Part shown: one piece after another, positions 8,351 to 17,651 of the stretch
How the letters are laid out: the number at the start of each line of letters is the position of its first letter
How positions within the stretch are numbered: position 1 is the stretch's first letter
DNA from: JAFAGX01 sp963759875
GTDB lineage: Bacteria > Acidobacteriota > Terriglobia > Terriglobales > Acidobacteriaceae
Direction: 5' to 3'
Assembly: GCA_963759875.1 (NCBI GenBank)
Contig: CAVXBB010000016.1
Location: 558,001-622,000 of the forward strand
DNA length: 64,000 nucleotides
Notes under the pieces: generated by a model
The model's input: the letters and a program-made list of their open reading frames with translations, nothing else
Databases searched by the model: none
Told to the model about the DNA's origin: nothing
Translations under genes and position numbers: made by a program

Positions 8351-9682
8351 TCAGTGCACCTTCCCTTGATAGATTCCCACTGCGTTGTCGTGCAAATATC
8401 CGTGCGCCAGTTGTAGGGCCTGCGCCTCGGTGACCTCACCTTCCGAAATCATCTCAGCCAGCGCGGCTGCCAGAGCAGTGCGGCTGGATTGCACTCCTAG
8501 CCAGTAGCTCTCCTCCGCTCCTAAGGCTTGGTTGTACGGAAAGCAGTCTGTACCGAATGTAACTTTGTCCGGAAACGTTTCCAGCCACTGCTTCAGTAAC
8601 TTCTTAAACTCGGAGGGATACAACAGCATCTCGGTTTCTGACGTATCAAGATAAACATTCTTCATCGCGGCCAACCAGATCGCCTGCCGGTCATAGGGAT
8701 AGCCGCCGTGAATCATCACAAACGTAGTACTCGCATACCGAGGATCTCGAACCACCGTTTCCAGGTTCAGGATGTTGCTTTCCGACAGATTGTAATAATC
8801 CCCAATTCCAACTGCCGAATGGATGTGTACCGGCAACTGCAGTCGCCCACCCTCGCGCACCAGATAACGGAAAACATAATCCTGGAAAGTTCGGTATTCC
8901 TGTTCGCTGGGAACTCCTCCTCCAACGAAGCGCTCATAAATATCCTGCGCTTGCTCTCGAGTTGGGTCAGAGAATTTGGTCGTTCGGAAATAAGCCACTT
9001 CAAACTTCTGGGCGATCGCCCCCTTCTTCTGGTTGTCTTCCAGCGTGCGACTCACGAAGCTCAGATAATCGTTAAAGCTTGCTGGCAGCTTGCTTACGCC
9101 CTCTTGCTGCATCCACCGATGCAGCATTTTTTCCTGAAGCGGAATATAAACCTGCTCATCGCTGTTGCGAGCAGTCTCCCGCTGATTGTCAAACGGCCAC
9201 ATGAACGAATCAGCGAAGAATACCCAAACAAAACGCTTGGGATCCAGATAATCCGCCATCATCGCGCGATTCGCAACACCTTGCTCGATATTCAATTTGT
9301 CCAGAATATTCGAAAAATACGCGACTCCCTGCTGCTTCCGAGCTTCTTCCTTTTTTTGTATCAACCATTTCGTGTGTTCGGCAGAAAGATCGTTGTATGG
9401 ATATCCCCACATTGCCTTAGCTGCTGCTACCAGTTCAGGATTCGTGTCCCGCTCCCGCAACGCAGCGCTGCCCGGAGGTGCCGCCATGGCGTCGACATCC
9501 GGATCATCGGCGTAGCCGGGATGCGCATGATGGTCGAACATCGGGATTTTCTCGATTTGCGGCAGCAGCCTTTGGTAGATCTGCTGCACGTCATTGCCGG
9601 GGAAAGGACGCGCTTGCGCTGCGGCAAGAGCGGCGCCAAGTAATATCAAAGTCCAGACTGCCAGTTTGCTTGATTGATTCAT
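8351..9682 (-). CDS. Secreted amidohydrolase-superfamily protein
   Basis: A 443-residue TIM-barrel metal hydrolase with a signal peptide (about residues 1-24, 'LGAALAAAQA'). Candidate metal-site residues are His52 and His54 in 'MFDHHAHPG', the His of 'LPVHIHSAVG', the His of 'MIHGGYPYD' and the Asp of 'FGTDCFPYN'. The arrangement resembles the amidohydrolase-2/uronate-isomerase branch, whose members hydrolyse, decarboxylate or isomerise varied substrates; I cannot name this one. I prefer ATG 9682 over 9706 because it starts a normal signal peptide. It follows the aminotransferase by 84 bases and precedes the cupin by one. Confidence 0.78.
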   Translation of the reverse strand: MNQSSKLAVWTLILLGAALAAAQARPFPGNDVQQIYQRLLPQIEKIPMFDHHAHPGYADDPDVDAMAAPPGSAALRERDTNPELVAAAKAMWGYPYNDLSAEHTKWLIQKKEEARKQQGVAYFSNILDKLNIEQGVANRAMMADYLDPKRFVWVFFADSFMWPFDNQRETARNSDEQVYIPLQEKMLHRWMQQEGVSKLPASFNDYLSFVSRTLEDNQKKGAIAQKFEVAYFRTTKFSDPTREQAQDIYERFVGGGVPSEQEYRTFQDYVFRYLVREGGRLQLPVHIHSAVGIGDYYNLSESNILNLETVVRDPRYASTTFVMIHGGYPYDRQAIWLAAMKNVYLDTSETEMLLYPSEFKKLLKQWLETFPDKVTFGTDCFPYNQALGAEESYWLGVQSSRTALAAALAEMISEGEVTEAQALQLAHGYLHDNAVGIYQGKVH

Positions 9683-9742
9683 GATCTTATTAACCACACA
9701 GCACATGGAAGGCAGGATCTTGCATATGAACCATAAAACCCT

Positions 9743-9772
9743 CTGAGCTCTCCGTGTCCTCTGTGGTTATTT
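9743..9772 (-). repeat. Short intergenic repeat of the CCACAGAGGACACGGAGAG type
   Basis: On the minus strand the aminotransferase stop codon is followed directly by CCACAGAGGACACGGAGAG. Related copies lie at 47597-47626 and, in opposite orientation, at 757-774. The element touches the last codons of the aminotransferase gene. Confidence 0.5.
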
Positions 9773-10954
9773 TTCCGCCATGCTTCTTTGCCAGGCCGAA
9801 GAAACTGCGTGAATCCGCTCCACCGCTTCCCGCAAAGTTTCCTTCGAGGATGCAAATGAAAAACGCACGAAGTCCGTGCCTGCCGGCCCAAAAGCAGCGC
9901 CCGCAATAGCAGCCACGCCTGCTTCCTCCAGCATAATTCGGCAGATTTCTTCAGCACTCACTCCCGTCTCCGCTATATTGACCCAGGCGTAGAACGCGCC
10001 CTCAGGAGCCTGGCAGCGAAATCCGGGCACGCGGTTCAGATCGCGAACAAACTGCTCTCGGCGTTTAGCGAATTCCGCGACCATCCGCGGCGTCGCTCCC
10101 GTGCTATCTTTCAGAGCTTCAATGGCCCCGTGCTGGCTGAATTCCGCCACGCAGGTATAACTGTTAACCGCTAACATATTCAGCGCCGGGACAACCTGCG
10201 CGGGCGCGACCGTGTACCCCAGCCTCCACCCGGTCATCGCGAAACTCTTTGAGAACCCGTCGATGATGAGCGTCCGCTCCTCCATGCCGGGGTAACTCAG
10301 CATTGAAACATATTCCCCGCCATAGATGATGCGAGCGTAGATTTCATCCGAAAGCACAATCAGATCGTGCTTGACCGCAAGTTCCGCAACCTTGCGCTGA
10401 ACCTCGTCGCTATACACCGTCCCTGTCGGATTGCCCGGCGAGTTCGTAATCAAAATCTTCGTTCGTCGCGTAATCTTGCTGTCGATCTCATCCGGATCAG
10501 GCTGGAGATGATTGCGCTCCGACAATTCGAACGGCACCGGAACCCCGCCGAATCCGAGCGTGATGGAGGAATACCCAGGAAAGCCGGGATCCGGATACAA
10601 AACCTCGTCTCCCGGATCCACCAGCGCCATTAGCGCCATAAAGAGTGCGATCTTGCATCCGGGAGCAATCACAACTTGCTCCGGATTTATCTCGAGATTA
10701 CGAGTTTCGTTAAGATATTTGGCAATCGCTTCGCGCAGCGAAGCCACACCAGCGACCGGACAGTACCGGTCCTTGCCTTCATCAATCGCGCGCTTCAAAG
10801 CTGCGCTCGTGGGAGCCGCCGGATGAAAATCCGGTTCGCCCAATTCCAGATGGATGATCGAGCGTCCTTCACGCTCCAGTTCCTTCGCACGCGCATAGAC
10901 GGCGAGCGCGCCTTCGCCACTCATCACCGACATTCTGGAAGCCAGAGATCGCAT
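9767..10954 (-). CDS. PLP-dependent aminotransferase, class I/II
   Basis: A 395-residue fold-type-I aminotransferase of the aspartate/aromatic type. Catalytic features are Lys236 in 'SKSFAMTGWRLG', Asn175 in 'NSPGNPTGT', Asp203 and Tyr206 in 'LSDEIYAR', and a C-terminal 'FVRFSFA' Arg that would bind the substrate carboxylate. The amino donor and keto-acid acceptor cannot be told from sequence. Its ATG overlaps the stop of the carboxymuconolactone-decarboxylase-like gene (ATGA), a sign of translational coupling inside the receptor-led operon. Confidence 0.88.
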   Translation of the reverse strand: MRSLASRMSVMSGEGALAVYARAKELEREGRSIIHLELGEPDFHPAAPTSAALKRAIDEGKDRYCPVAGVASLREAIAKYLNETRNLEINPEQVVIAPGCKIALFMALMALVDPGDEVLYPDPGFPGYSSITLGFGGVPVPFELSERNHLQPDPDEIDSKITRRTKILITNSPGNPTGTVYSDEVQRKVAELAVKHDLIVLSDEIYARIIYGGEYVSMLSYPGMEERTLIIDGFSKSFAMTGWRLGYTVAPAQVVPALNMLAVNSYTCVAEFSQHGAIEALKDSTGATPRMVAEFAKRREQFVRDLNRVPGFRCQAPEGAFYAWVNIAETGVSAEEICRIMLEEAGVAAIAGAAFGPAGTDFVRFSFASSKETLREAVERIHAVSSAWQRSMAEK

Positions 10955-11526
10955 CAGGCCTGCTTTCCTGAAACTTCTTGAGGAATTGGAGTGGTAGGAA
11001 TTCGCAAGGCTCCGATGAAACGTGGAAAAAGTTCAAAAGCCGCAGCCGTCGCCATAAGCTCAACAATCTGGGGATCATTGTAGGCGGCTTTCAACTTCGC
11101 AAAAAACTGATCGTCAATTTCCTCAGGCGATCGGTGCAGCCTGTCAGCACAACGAAACCCCAACTTCTCCGCTTCGCTGAAGGGACCGTGTTCAAAATCA
11201 CCTTTTACCGCCGCGATCTGATCCTCGCTCGCGCCCTTTTGCCTGGCCGAAAGCGAATGCGCAGAAATTGCGTATTCCGAATCGTGAATTACCGAAATCC
11301 GCGTCGCCACCAGTTCTTTATACCAGCCGGGCAACGCACTGTCACTTAAGAGTCCTTTTAGAAAACCCGCCATGCCGATCGCTATCGCCGGTGCATACGC
11401 CAGGATCTTGAACATGTTGGGAACGACGCCCCGCTGTTTCAGCAGGGCGTCATAGATTGCGGCAACTTCCGGCGAAACCTGCTCCCGTTCGAGCAGCGGG
11501 ACGCGAGGGGCGATTGCCTTCTCCAT
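10954..11526 (-). CDS. Carboxymuconolactone decarboxylase-like (AhpD fold) protein without the Cys pair
   Basis: A 190-residue all-helical protein of the CMD/AhpD type. In redox-active relatives the core motif is E-x(11)-C-x-x-C-x-x-x-H. Here the matching block is 'ISVIHDSEYAISAHS': Ser83 and Ala86 stand where the cysteines would be, while His90 is kept. A disulfide-reductase or peroxidase role is therefore unlikely; a decarboxylase, lyase or binding role is possible. The gene overlaps both neighbours by four bases (ATGA at 11526 and at 10954), tying it to the TonB-dependent receptor and the aminotransferase. Confidence 0.75.
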   Translation of the reverse strand: MEKAIAPRVPLLEREQVSPEVAAIYDALLKQRGVVPNMFKILAYAPAIAIGMAGFLKGLLSDSALPGWYKELVATRISVIHDSEYAISAHSLSARQKGASEDQIAAVKGDFEHGPFSEAEKLGFRCADRLHRSPEEIDDQFFAKLKAAYNDPQIVELMATAAAFELFPRFIGALRIPTTPIPQEVSGKQA

Positions 11527-14500
11527 CAGAAGGCGTACCTCAACGAGAACTGAATCAGTCTGGGTGTACCGGCGGTTGAAACGATCTTGCCGAATGTGCT
11601 CGGATTCTCCACATCGTTCTGCGCCGGGTTCGCGAAATTGGGATGGTTCCAGATGTTGAAGAAATCCGTCGTGAACCGCAGCGTCTGACGCTCCGTTATG
11701 TTGAAATTTTTTATTAGCGAGAAATCCCAGTCCTGCTGGAACGGTCCTCGATAAATGTTTCGCCCGAGGTCCCCGAAATTTGTCACGCAGAAATTAGGAT
11801 CGACGGCACACTGCCCCGGATAAAGCAGCGGCGCAGTAGTGAAATTACTGAGATTGAGGTATCCATTCAACCGCTGGTGAATATCCCCGTGTGTCACTCC
11901 AGAAACGATCGTCGCTCCCGGCGCAAGCGCTGCGCCCAAAGTCGTCGTTAGCCCCGACCCCAGGAATGCAGTTCCAGCCCCCGAATCAATTACTGAGAAT
12001 GGTGTCCCGGACTGGAAAATGCTGATCCCGCTGATAGCCCAGCCTTTCAGCAAGGCTCCCTCCGCTCCACCCTTATTGCGATATATGGGCAGGTCATAGC
12101 GATAGCTGACAACCAGCCGATGCGTACGATCGAAATCTGACAACCCACGTGACGCAGCCAGGGTTGATTCATCATTGAACGCTGTGTTGAATGCCGTGTT
12201 CCCGCTCGAAGTAGCGTCCGTCGATCGCGAGAACGTGTAGGCAGCCTGAAAGTATCCGGCCCCCCATCGTCGCGAAAGCGTCGTCTGTAACGAATGATAA
12301 TGAGAGTAGGCATCATCCGCGAAAAGCTGCATGCCGCTGTAGCCGTTGATCGGCAGCGAACGTGACCGCGCGGGACCGTTCGCAAGCGTGTCTGCGGTAA
12401 TTGTGTATTGCTGCCCGTTCGCTGCGGTCACAACCACAGGATTAGTGGCAGTAGCGTTTTGCGCTTCCAGGCTGGTGCGAGTTTCTCGTAAATGGATCGA
12501 GTGCGTGCCCACATATCCGACTTCGAGCACCCATCGTTTGCCTAGCTCACGCTGCAACGTGAGGTTCCATTGCTGCGTAGCCGGCGTAACAAAATGGCGC
12601 GGCACGACTAACCCGAAAATATCTTGCGAGGGAAGCCCGGCTGCGCCTCCTGGACAGGTGAAGTTTGGAGCCTGATTCGGGTTGTTGTTCGCGAATCCTT
12701 GGAAAGCGGCTAAACATGGGACGAACGACGGATCAATGACCCCGCCTTTGGGCAGAGCGTTTGGATTCGGGTTTGGGCAGCCTGGCGATGGAGTGGCCGA
12801 GAAGAACGTTGCCGAACAATCGAAGGCACCTCCTCCAAAGGCCACCGGAAGAAATGGCGCCTGGAAGCTAAGCTGATCTACCGTACCGACGTCCTCGCGC
12901 ACATAGTAGATTCCATACCCTCCACGCAGCGAGGTCGTGTGCTTGCCAAATAAATCCCAGGCAAATCCGATTCGGGGACCAAGGCCAGTTGCGTAACTGT
13001 TCGTATACGTCGTGTTGCTACCCGTTGGCGTGAGGCCAGGCACTCCCAGATTCTTCACGCACTGCCCATAAATGAATGGGTACTTGCCTTCGTCCGCCAG
13101 TTTCGGATCGAGGTTTCCGATGTGGCAGAGATCATCATGGAAGCCGCCAAAGATTTCCGTGCGCAACCCCAAATTCAGGGTGAAATCGCGGCGTACCTTC
13201 CAGTCGTCCTGCACAAAGAAGCCGAAGTCATTCGTTCGGTACTGGTGATTGTCGACACCGCCGCCGCCAAAGCTGAACGGCGGAGCTCCCAAGAGAAATT
13301 GTTGGAAGTCACTCAGGCCGCCAGTTTGGCTTGCGAAAATAAGCTGTCCGTTGAAAACCTGGGGAAAAATCTTGTCCAGATCTACCCGCGTAAATTCGCC
13401 GCCCCAGCTCAGGACGTGCGCGCCATGCACCCAGCTGAAATTGTCCACAAAGTCGAAGTTGTTTTGCGTTTGGTGCTGGTTGGCAAAAGGCGACGGGCCG
13501 ATCTGGAACCCTGAGCTGTTAAGCGTGTATTTGTAAATCGAATCCGTAACATTGTTGGTAGGACGATCGATGCCTAAATCCGACGCCGTTACAGGATTGA
13601 TGTTATCCAGGCTGTTGTTGATACGGACATAGCCGAAACGAAAATCATTGACCAGCGCCGAAGAAAATAAATGAGTCTCGTTGATGCTGAAGAATCGCGC
13701 GGCTACCGGCAGGTCAAAGGGGAAATCCAGATCAGTGGCGCTGATACTGCTCTGTAACGTTGAGCCCAGCGATTCCGGCAAACCGCCCGCGCCGAACGGA
13801 AGGAAAGACTCAGAATTCGAGAAGAAGAATCGCGCCGCAAGCTTGTCTTTGCCGCCGCGGAACTCGCGGTCCCAATTGCTGGTGAATTGGTCATCGTTAT
13901 ATCGGCCGGGTCGGCTGATAATCAATGGAGCCGTCGAGCCCGGAGTGCCGGGCAGCGATGGAATTAGGTATCCTCCCGGGTAATTACCAAATTGACTGCT
14001 CTTGAAATTGAGCAGCTTGAGCGTGACCGGATCAATCCCCGTTGCCCCTGCTGGAAGGCCCTGAGGAAAGAAAGTGCTGACTAAACTTGCGCTAGAACGG
14101 TCCAGGGGTAAAACGGGGAAACCAGGGTTATCAATAAACGTCCCTGCCGACTCACCGCTGCGCTGGCGTGTTCCCTGATAGTTCACGAAGAAGAACCCAA
14201 GTTTCTCGCTGCCGACTGGCCCACCTAGGCTGCCGCCGAAGATGTTCTGCTTTACTGACGGACGCGCTTGCCCAGCCTGCTTCAGGAAGTACTCATTGGC
14301 ATTGAGAACGTCATTACGGAAGAACTCGTACACATCGCCGTGAACAGTTTTCGTTCCGGATTTCAAGATGGCATTGACGTTTCCGCCGCCGTTTCGGCCC
14401 TGGCTAGCGTCATAAAGCGACGTCTGCACTTTGAATTCTCCGATCACGTCGGGATCCGGTAACGGAACGTTCGTGGTTTGCGCCACGTTGTAGTCGGTCG

Positions 14501-15104
14501 CGCTGATGCCTTCAATCAAATAGTTGTTATTGTCTTCGCGCTGGCCATTCACAAAGATCTTGTTACTTCCGCGGCCCAGTTGGGCGGAAGCGTTCAACTC
14601 GCTATAAACACCTGTCGAGAGCGTAAGTAGCTGCTGGAAGTTCTGCGTGGCCAGCGGAAGTTCGCGAATGGTATTGGCTTCGATCGCCTGCCCAGTCGTC
14701 GCCTGGGTGGTTTCCACAGCTTGCACCTCGGCTTGAACTTCAATGTTTTGCTGGACTTCTTGTGTACGCAGTTTCGCTACCAGTCGGGTAGTTTCGGTCA
14801 CGCGCACGACGATGTTCGCAAAGCTGGCTTGGGCGAACCCACCACTTTGGACTGTGACCGTGTAAGTCCCTACCGGCAGCAAAGTAGCTGTAAATGATCC
14901 GGTTGAATCGGTCCTGGTCGAACGAGCCAGAACGCCGGTATCCTGATTGGTGATGCGCACCTCGGCGCCAGCCACAAACGCGCCGCTGGGATCCTGCACC
15001 GTCCCGCTGATCGCACCCGTGGCACCGCCCTGGGCGAAGCTCGCAATTGCAAACGCCACCAGGACGAAACCGATCCAGATTGATCTGCCACATAAACTTC
15101 GCAT
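11526..15104 (-). CDS. Oar-like TonB-dependent outer-membrane receptor
   Basis: A 1192-residue outer-membrane protein. It has a signal peptide (about residues 1-24) and a carboxypeptidase-regulatory-like beta-sandwich (about 26-115, starting 'GAISGTVQDPSGAFVAGAEV'). A plug region follows, with 'NKIFVNGQREDNNNYLIEGI' near 180-200, and then a long barrel ending in 'LRYAF' with the terminal Phe expected by the BAM machinery. These acidobacterial receptors are thought to import polymers, peptides or complexes using TonB energy; the ligand is unknown. It heads the minus-strand operon, with a purine-rich AAGAGGGGG before the start, and its stop overlaps the next start. No TonB/ExbBD genes are in the window. 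Confidence 0.92.
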   Translation of the reverse strand: MRSLCGRSIWIGFVLVAFAIASFAQGGATGAISGTVQDPSGAFVAGAEVRITNQDTGVLARSTRTDSTGSFTATLLPVGTYTVTVQSGGFAQASFANIVVRVTETTRLVAKLRTQEVQQNIEVQAEVQAVETTQATTGQAIEANTIRELPLATQNFQQLLTLSTGVYSELNASAQLGRGSNKIFVNGQREDNNNYLIEGISATDYNVAQTTNVPLPDPDVIGEFKVQTSLYDASQGRNGGGNVNAILKSGTKTVHGDVYEFFRNDVLNANEYFLKQAGQARPSVKQNIFGGSLGGPVGSEKLGFFFVNYQGTRQRSGESAGTFIDNPGFPVLPLDRSSASLVSTFFPQGLPAGATGIDPVTLKLLNFKSSQFGNYPGGYLIPSLPGTPGSTAPLIISRPGRYNDDQFTSNWDREFRGGKDKLAARFFFSNSESFLPFGAGGLPESLGSTLQSSISATDLDFPFDLPVAARFFSINETHLFSSALVNDFRFGYVRINNSLDNINPVTASDLGIDRPTNNVTDSIYKYTLNSSGFQIGPSPFANQHQTQNNFDFVDNFSWVHGAHVLSWGGEFTRVDLDKIFPQVFNGQLIFASQTGGLSDFQQFLLGAPPFSFGGGGVDNHQYRTNDFGFFVQDDWKVRRDFTLNLGLRTEIFGGFHDDLCHIGNLDPKLADEGKYPFIYGQCVKNLGVPGLTPTGSNTTYTNSYATGLGPRIGFAWDLFGKHTTSLRGGYGIYYVREDVGTVDQLSFQAPFLPVAFGGGAFDCSATFFSATPSPGCPNPNPNALPKGGVIDPSFVPCLAAFQGFANNNPNQAPNFTCPGGAAGLPSQDIFGLVVPRHFVTPATQQWNLTLQRELGKRWVLEVGYVGTHSIHLRETRTSLEAQNATATNPVVVTAANGQQYTITADTLANGPARSRSLPINGYSGMQLFADDAYSHYHSLQTTLSRRWGAGYFQAAYTFSRSTDATSSGNTAFNTAFNDESTLAASRGLSDFDRTHRLVVSYRYDLPIYRNKGGAEGALLKGWAISGISIFQSGTPFSVIDSGAGTAFLGSGLTTTLGAALAPGATIVSGVTHGDIHQRLNGYLNLSNFTTAPLLYPGQCAVDPNFCVTNFGDLGRNIYRGPFQQDWDFSLIKNFNITERQTLRFTTDFFNIWNHPNFANPAQNDVENPSTFGKIVSTAGTPRLIQFSLRYAF

Positions 15105-15310
15105 ATACGCCCCCTCTTAATCAGCAATGCCAAATTGTTTAAATGAATTGCAGGCAGGATGAACGACACGAAAACGCGCGAAGTTTGTTCCCCATGAGCT
15201 TCATCGGATACACCTTCTCCCCGGTTGTGTGCCATGGGTCCCCGGGGATGCGAAAGCTTACTCGAAAACAGCAGCAACTTTCAACCAGAGAATGCAGCTA
15301 AACCGTGATT

Positions 15311-15415
15311 GTGTCCTGAGCAAGCCTTTCTTGCACAGCGAAGTTGAGGTGTTTGTGCGGCGTCGGAGCCGCACCCCGAAATCCCGAGCGTAGCCGAGGG
15401 AACCCGAGGCGCCTC
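15311..15415. repeat. Dispersed repeat (CCCGAGCGTAGCCGAGGGA type)
   Basis: The 331-base gap upstream of the receptor gene contains this element. It aligns over about 100 bases with 49589-49695. Both read TCCTGAxCAAGCCT, then GAAGTTGAGG, then GAAATCCCGAGC and CGAGGGAxCCCGAG. No reading frame or promoter was recognised in the rest of the gap. Confidence 0.65.
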
Positions 15416-15435
15416 AACTCATACTCCAATGCGAG

Positions 15436-16224
15436 CTACAGCCCTTTGTAAGCTCCGCCATCAACCAGAATCGTCTGACCGGTGATGTAGGACGCACGTT
15501 CTGACGCCAGCCACACAATCGTGTCCGCAAGCTCGCGTGGTTCCCCCACGCGCTGCAGAGGTGAATCTGCGGCCCACGCGTCGAAGAATTCCTTTTCAGG
15601 CTTCCCTTGGGCCGCTGATCGTGCTTTCGCTAACTCTTTCAGGCGATCCGTGGCCGTGTATCCCGGCCCAACATTGTTGACTAGGATCCCATCTTTCCCG
15701 AACTCATTCGCCAGGCTCTTCACCAGCCCTACCACTGCCGCGCGAACCGCGTTCGAAAGCACCAGATCTGGAACCGGTTGCTTGGTGGTCAGCGAGGTGA
15801 TGGTGATAATCCGTCCCCAATGCTTGCGCTGCATGTGTGGAATCACTTCCCGCGCGAAATAGACTGTACTCAGAAAGTTCGTGTCGACCGCTTTCTTCCA
15901 GTCCTCAAGCGAGGCGGCCAGAAAACCTTTCGCCGGAGGGCCGCCGGCGTTCGTCACGCAAATGTCCGCGCCCCCAAACTTCGCAACCACTTGGTTGACG
16001 AATTCGCGTACCGCCCCCGCGTGGGTGACGTCCAAGGGCACAGCAAGCACTTCAACCCCGTATTGCTTTTTGATCTCTTCCCCCGCTTTTCGCAAAGCCT
16101 CTGCGTTTCGGGCGCACATGGCAAGTCTGCATCCTTCCGCCGCGAAGGCTTCCGCGGTAGCGCGTCCAATTCCCTGGCTGGATGCCGCCACAATCGCAAT
16201 TCGATCTCGTAGTCCCATTTCCAT
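15436..16224 (-). CDS. SDR-family protein with non-canonical active site
   Basis: A 262-residue Rossmann protein closest to the beta-ketoacyl-ACP-reductase-like short-chain dehydrogenases. It has a glycine motif 'AASSQGIG' (residues 13-20), 'NAGG' at 92-95 and a C-terminal 'GQTILVDGG'. The catalytic Ser144 is present. The positions of the catalytic Tyr and Lys (13 and 17 residues further) hold Ser157 and Arg161 in 'LSNAVRAAV'. A known SDR subgroup lacks a perfect tetrad in this way, so its activity is uncertain. ATG 16224 is chosen because it begins the fold; the frame upstream to 16380 runs under the divergent neighbour. Confidence 0.82.
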   Translation of the reverse strand: MEMGLRDRIAIVAASSQGIGRATAEAFAAEGCRLAMCARNAEALRKAGEEIKKQYGVEVLAVPLDVTHAGAVREFVNQVVAKFGGADICVTNAGGPPAKGFLAASLEDWKKAVDTNFLSTVYFAREVIPHMQRKHWGRIITITSLTTKQPVPDLVLSNAVRAAVVGLVKSLANEFGKDGILVNNVGPGYTATDRLKELAKARSAAQGKPEKEFFDAWAADSPLQRVGEPRELADTIVWLASERASYITGQTILVDGGAYKGL

Positions 16225-16330
16225 AGGCACGAAATTATAAATGCAGCCCTTAACTCCGCTAGGCCGGTTCAAATTTCCCAGCCACGACACTGCCTCCGAA
16301 TCTATACTTGTTTGTTCACTTGGAGAGACG

Positions 16331-17533
16331 ATGACGCGCGCCGAACACCGACCCGAGACCAAAGCCGTCCGGGGAGGCACTAGCCTCGAAAAAAAGAATG
16401 GTCCTCTGGCGACACCTATCTACCAGACGTCCACGTTCGAAGTCAGCGACAACGAACAGCAATTGCGAGCCACGCCGACCGACATGTTTTATACCCGGTA
16501 CGGCAACCCCACCAATACGGTTGCGGAGCGCGCCATCGCGGAGTTGGAACAAACCGACCGGGCATTGCTCTTTGCCTCCGGAATGAATGCCATCACGACC
16601 AGCGTTCTGGCTCTGCTCAAGAGCGGCGATCACGTCGTAGCACAAAGAGATATTTACGGTGGTGCGACAAAATTCTTTACTCAATGGCTCCCAAGATTAG
16701 GAATTGAAACTACCTTCGTCGACACCACTGAATACGATCAGCACGAGCGCGCCATTCGTCCAAACACAAGAATGCTGTACGTCGAATCTCCGACGAATCC
16801 GCTCGTGCGCGTGGTTGATTTGCGCAAAATCGTGGCGATTGCGCGCCAGCATAACCTGATCACCATGATCGATAGCACCTTTGCAACGCCTATCAACTGC
16901 CGTCCCGCGGAGTTCGGCATTGATCTGGTCATGCACTCCGGCACGAAATACTTCGGCGGACATTCCGATCTAATCGCCGGAGTTGTTGCCGGTCGCGGTG
17001 ATCTGATCGAGCAGATTCATGCGACGCGAACTACCCTCGGCGGATGCATGGACCCGCACGCGGCATGGCTCCTGCTGCGCGGAATCAAAACCCTTGCGGT
17101 TCGCGTGCAACGACAAAATGAAACCGCCTTGCGTGTCGCCCAATTTCTCGCACAACATCCCAATGTTCGCCGGGTACACTACCCGTTCCTCGAGGGTCAT
17201 CCGCAGCGCGCGCTCGCTATGGATGAGATGCGCGGCGGCGGTGGAATGGTAAGTTTTGAGGTCGAGGGCGCCGGCGATGACGCACGCAAGCTCACTGAAG
17301 CGCTCAGCCTTTTTACTCTCGCACCCAGCCTTGGCGGCGTGGATTCTTTGGTCAGCATTCCAGTTTTGACTTCTCACGCCATGATCCCGGCCGAACATCG
17401 CGCAAAAATGGGCGTTACTGAGCAGTTGATTCGCTTGTCGGTGGGCATCGAACATGCCGACGATTTGATTGCCGATCTCGATCATGCCTTAGCCGTTGTT
17501 GGATCTGCCAAACAGCACGCTCACGTGGGCTGA
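16331..17533 (+). CDS. Trans-sulfuration PLP enzyme (cystathionine gamma-synthase/lyase family)
   Basis: A 400-residue Cys/Met-metabolism PLP enzyme. Lys206 in 'MHSGTKYFGGHSD' binds PLP. Tyr54 and Arg56 in 'FYTRYGNPT', Tyr109 in 'RDIYGGATK' and Asp181 in 'TMIDSTFATP' match the cofactor site. The family includes cystathionine synthase and lyases and methionine gamma-lyase, and sequence alone does not separate these. ATG 16331 has GGAGAG six bases upstream. The gene is divergent from the SDR gene; I saw no SAM or T-box leader in the 106 bases between them. Confidence 0.87.
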   Translation: MTRAEHRPETKAVRGGTSLEKKNGPLATPIYQTSTFEVSDNEQQLRATPTDMFYTRYGNPTNTVAERAIAELEQTDRALLFASGMNAITTSVLALLKSGDHVVAQRDIYGGATKFFTQWLPRLGIETTFVDTTEYDQHERAIRPNTRMLYVESPTNPLVRVVDLRKIVAIARQHNLITMIDSTFATPINCRPAEFGIDLVMHSGTKYFGGHSDLIAGVVAGRGDLIEQIHATRTTLGGCMDPHAAWLLLRGIKTLAVRVQRQNETALRVAQFLAQHPNVRRVHYPFLEGHPQRALAMDEMRGGGGMVSFEVEGAGDDARKLTEALSLFTLAPSLGGVDSLVSIPVLTSHAMIPAEHRAKMGVTEQLIRLSVGIEHADDLIADLDHALAVVGSAKQHAHVG

Positions 17534-17651
17534 CTTGGCATTTCAAGTCATGAGCACATTCGCAGATTTAGCGTTTTGCTAGACTTAGCAGGCTTACTTT
17601 AGGGCAGTAGCAGTCATCCAAACACGCCATGGAACATCGGAGGATCTGCTT

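Noticed and set aside
8708..9643. A 311-residue plus-strand frame
   Set aside because: It lies entirely antisense to the amidohydrolase gene and is Arg/His/Ile-rich as shadow frames are; no recognisable domain.
12047..13983. Several frames inside the TonB-dependent receptor gene on both strands
   Set aside because: The receptor frame explains the region and the alternatives have unnatural composition.
16970..17485. A 171-residue minus-strand frame
   Set aside because: Antisense to the trans-sulfuration enzyme, whose catalytic motifs are intact.
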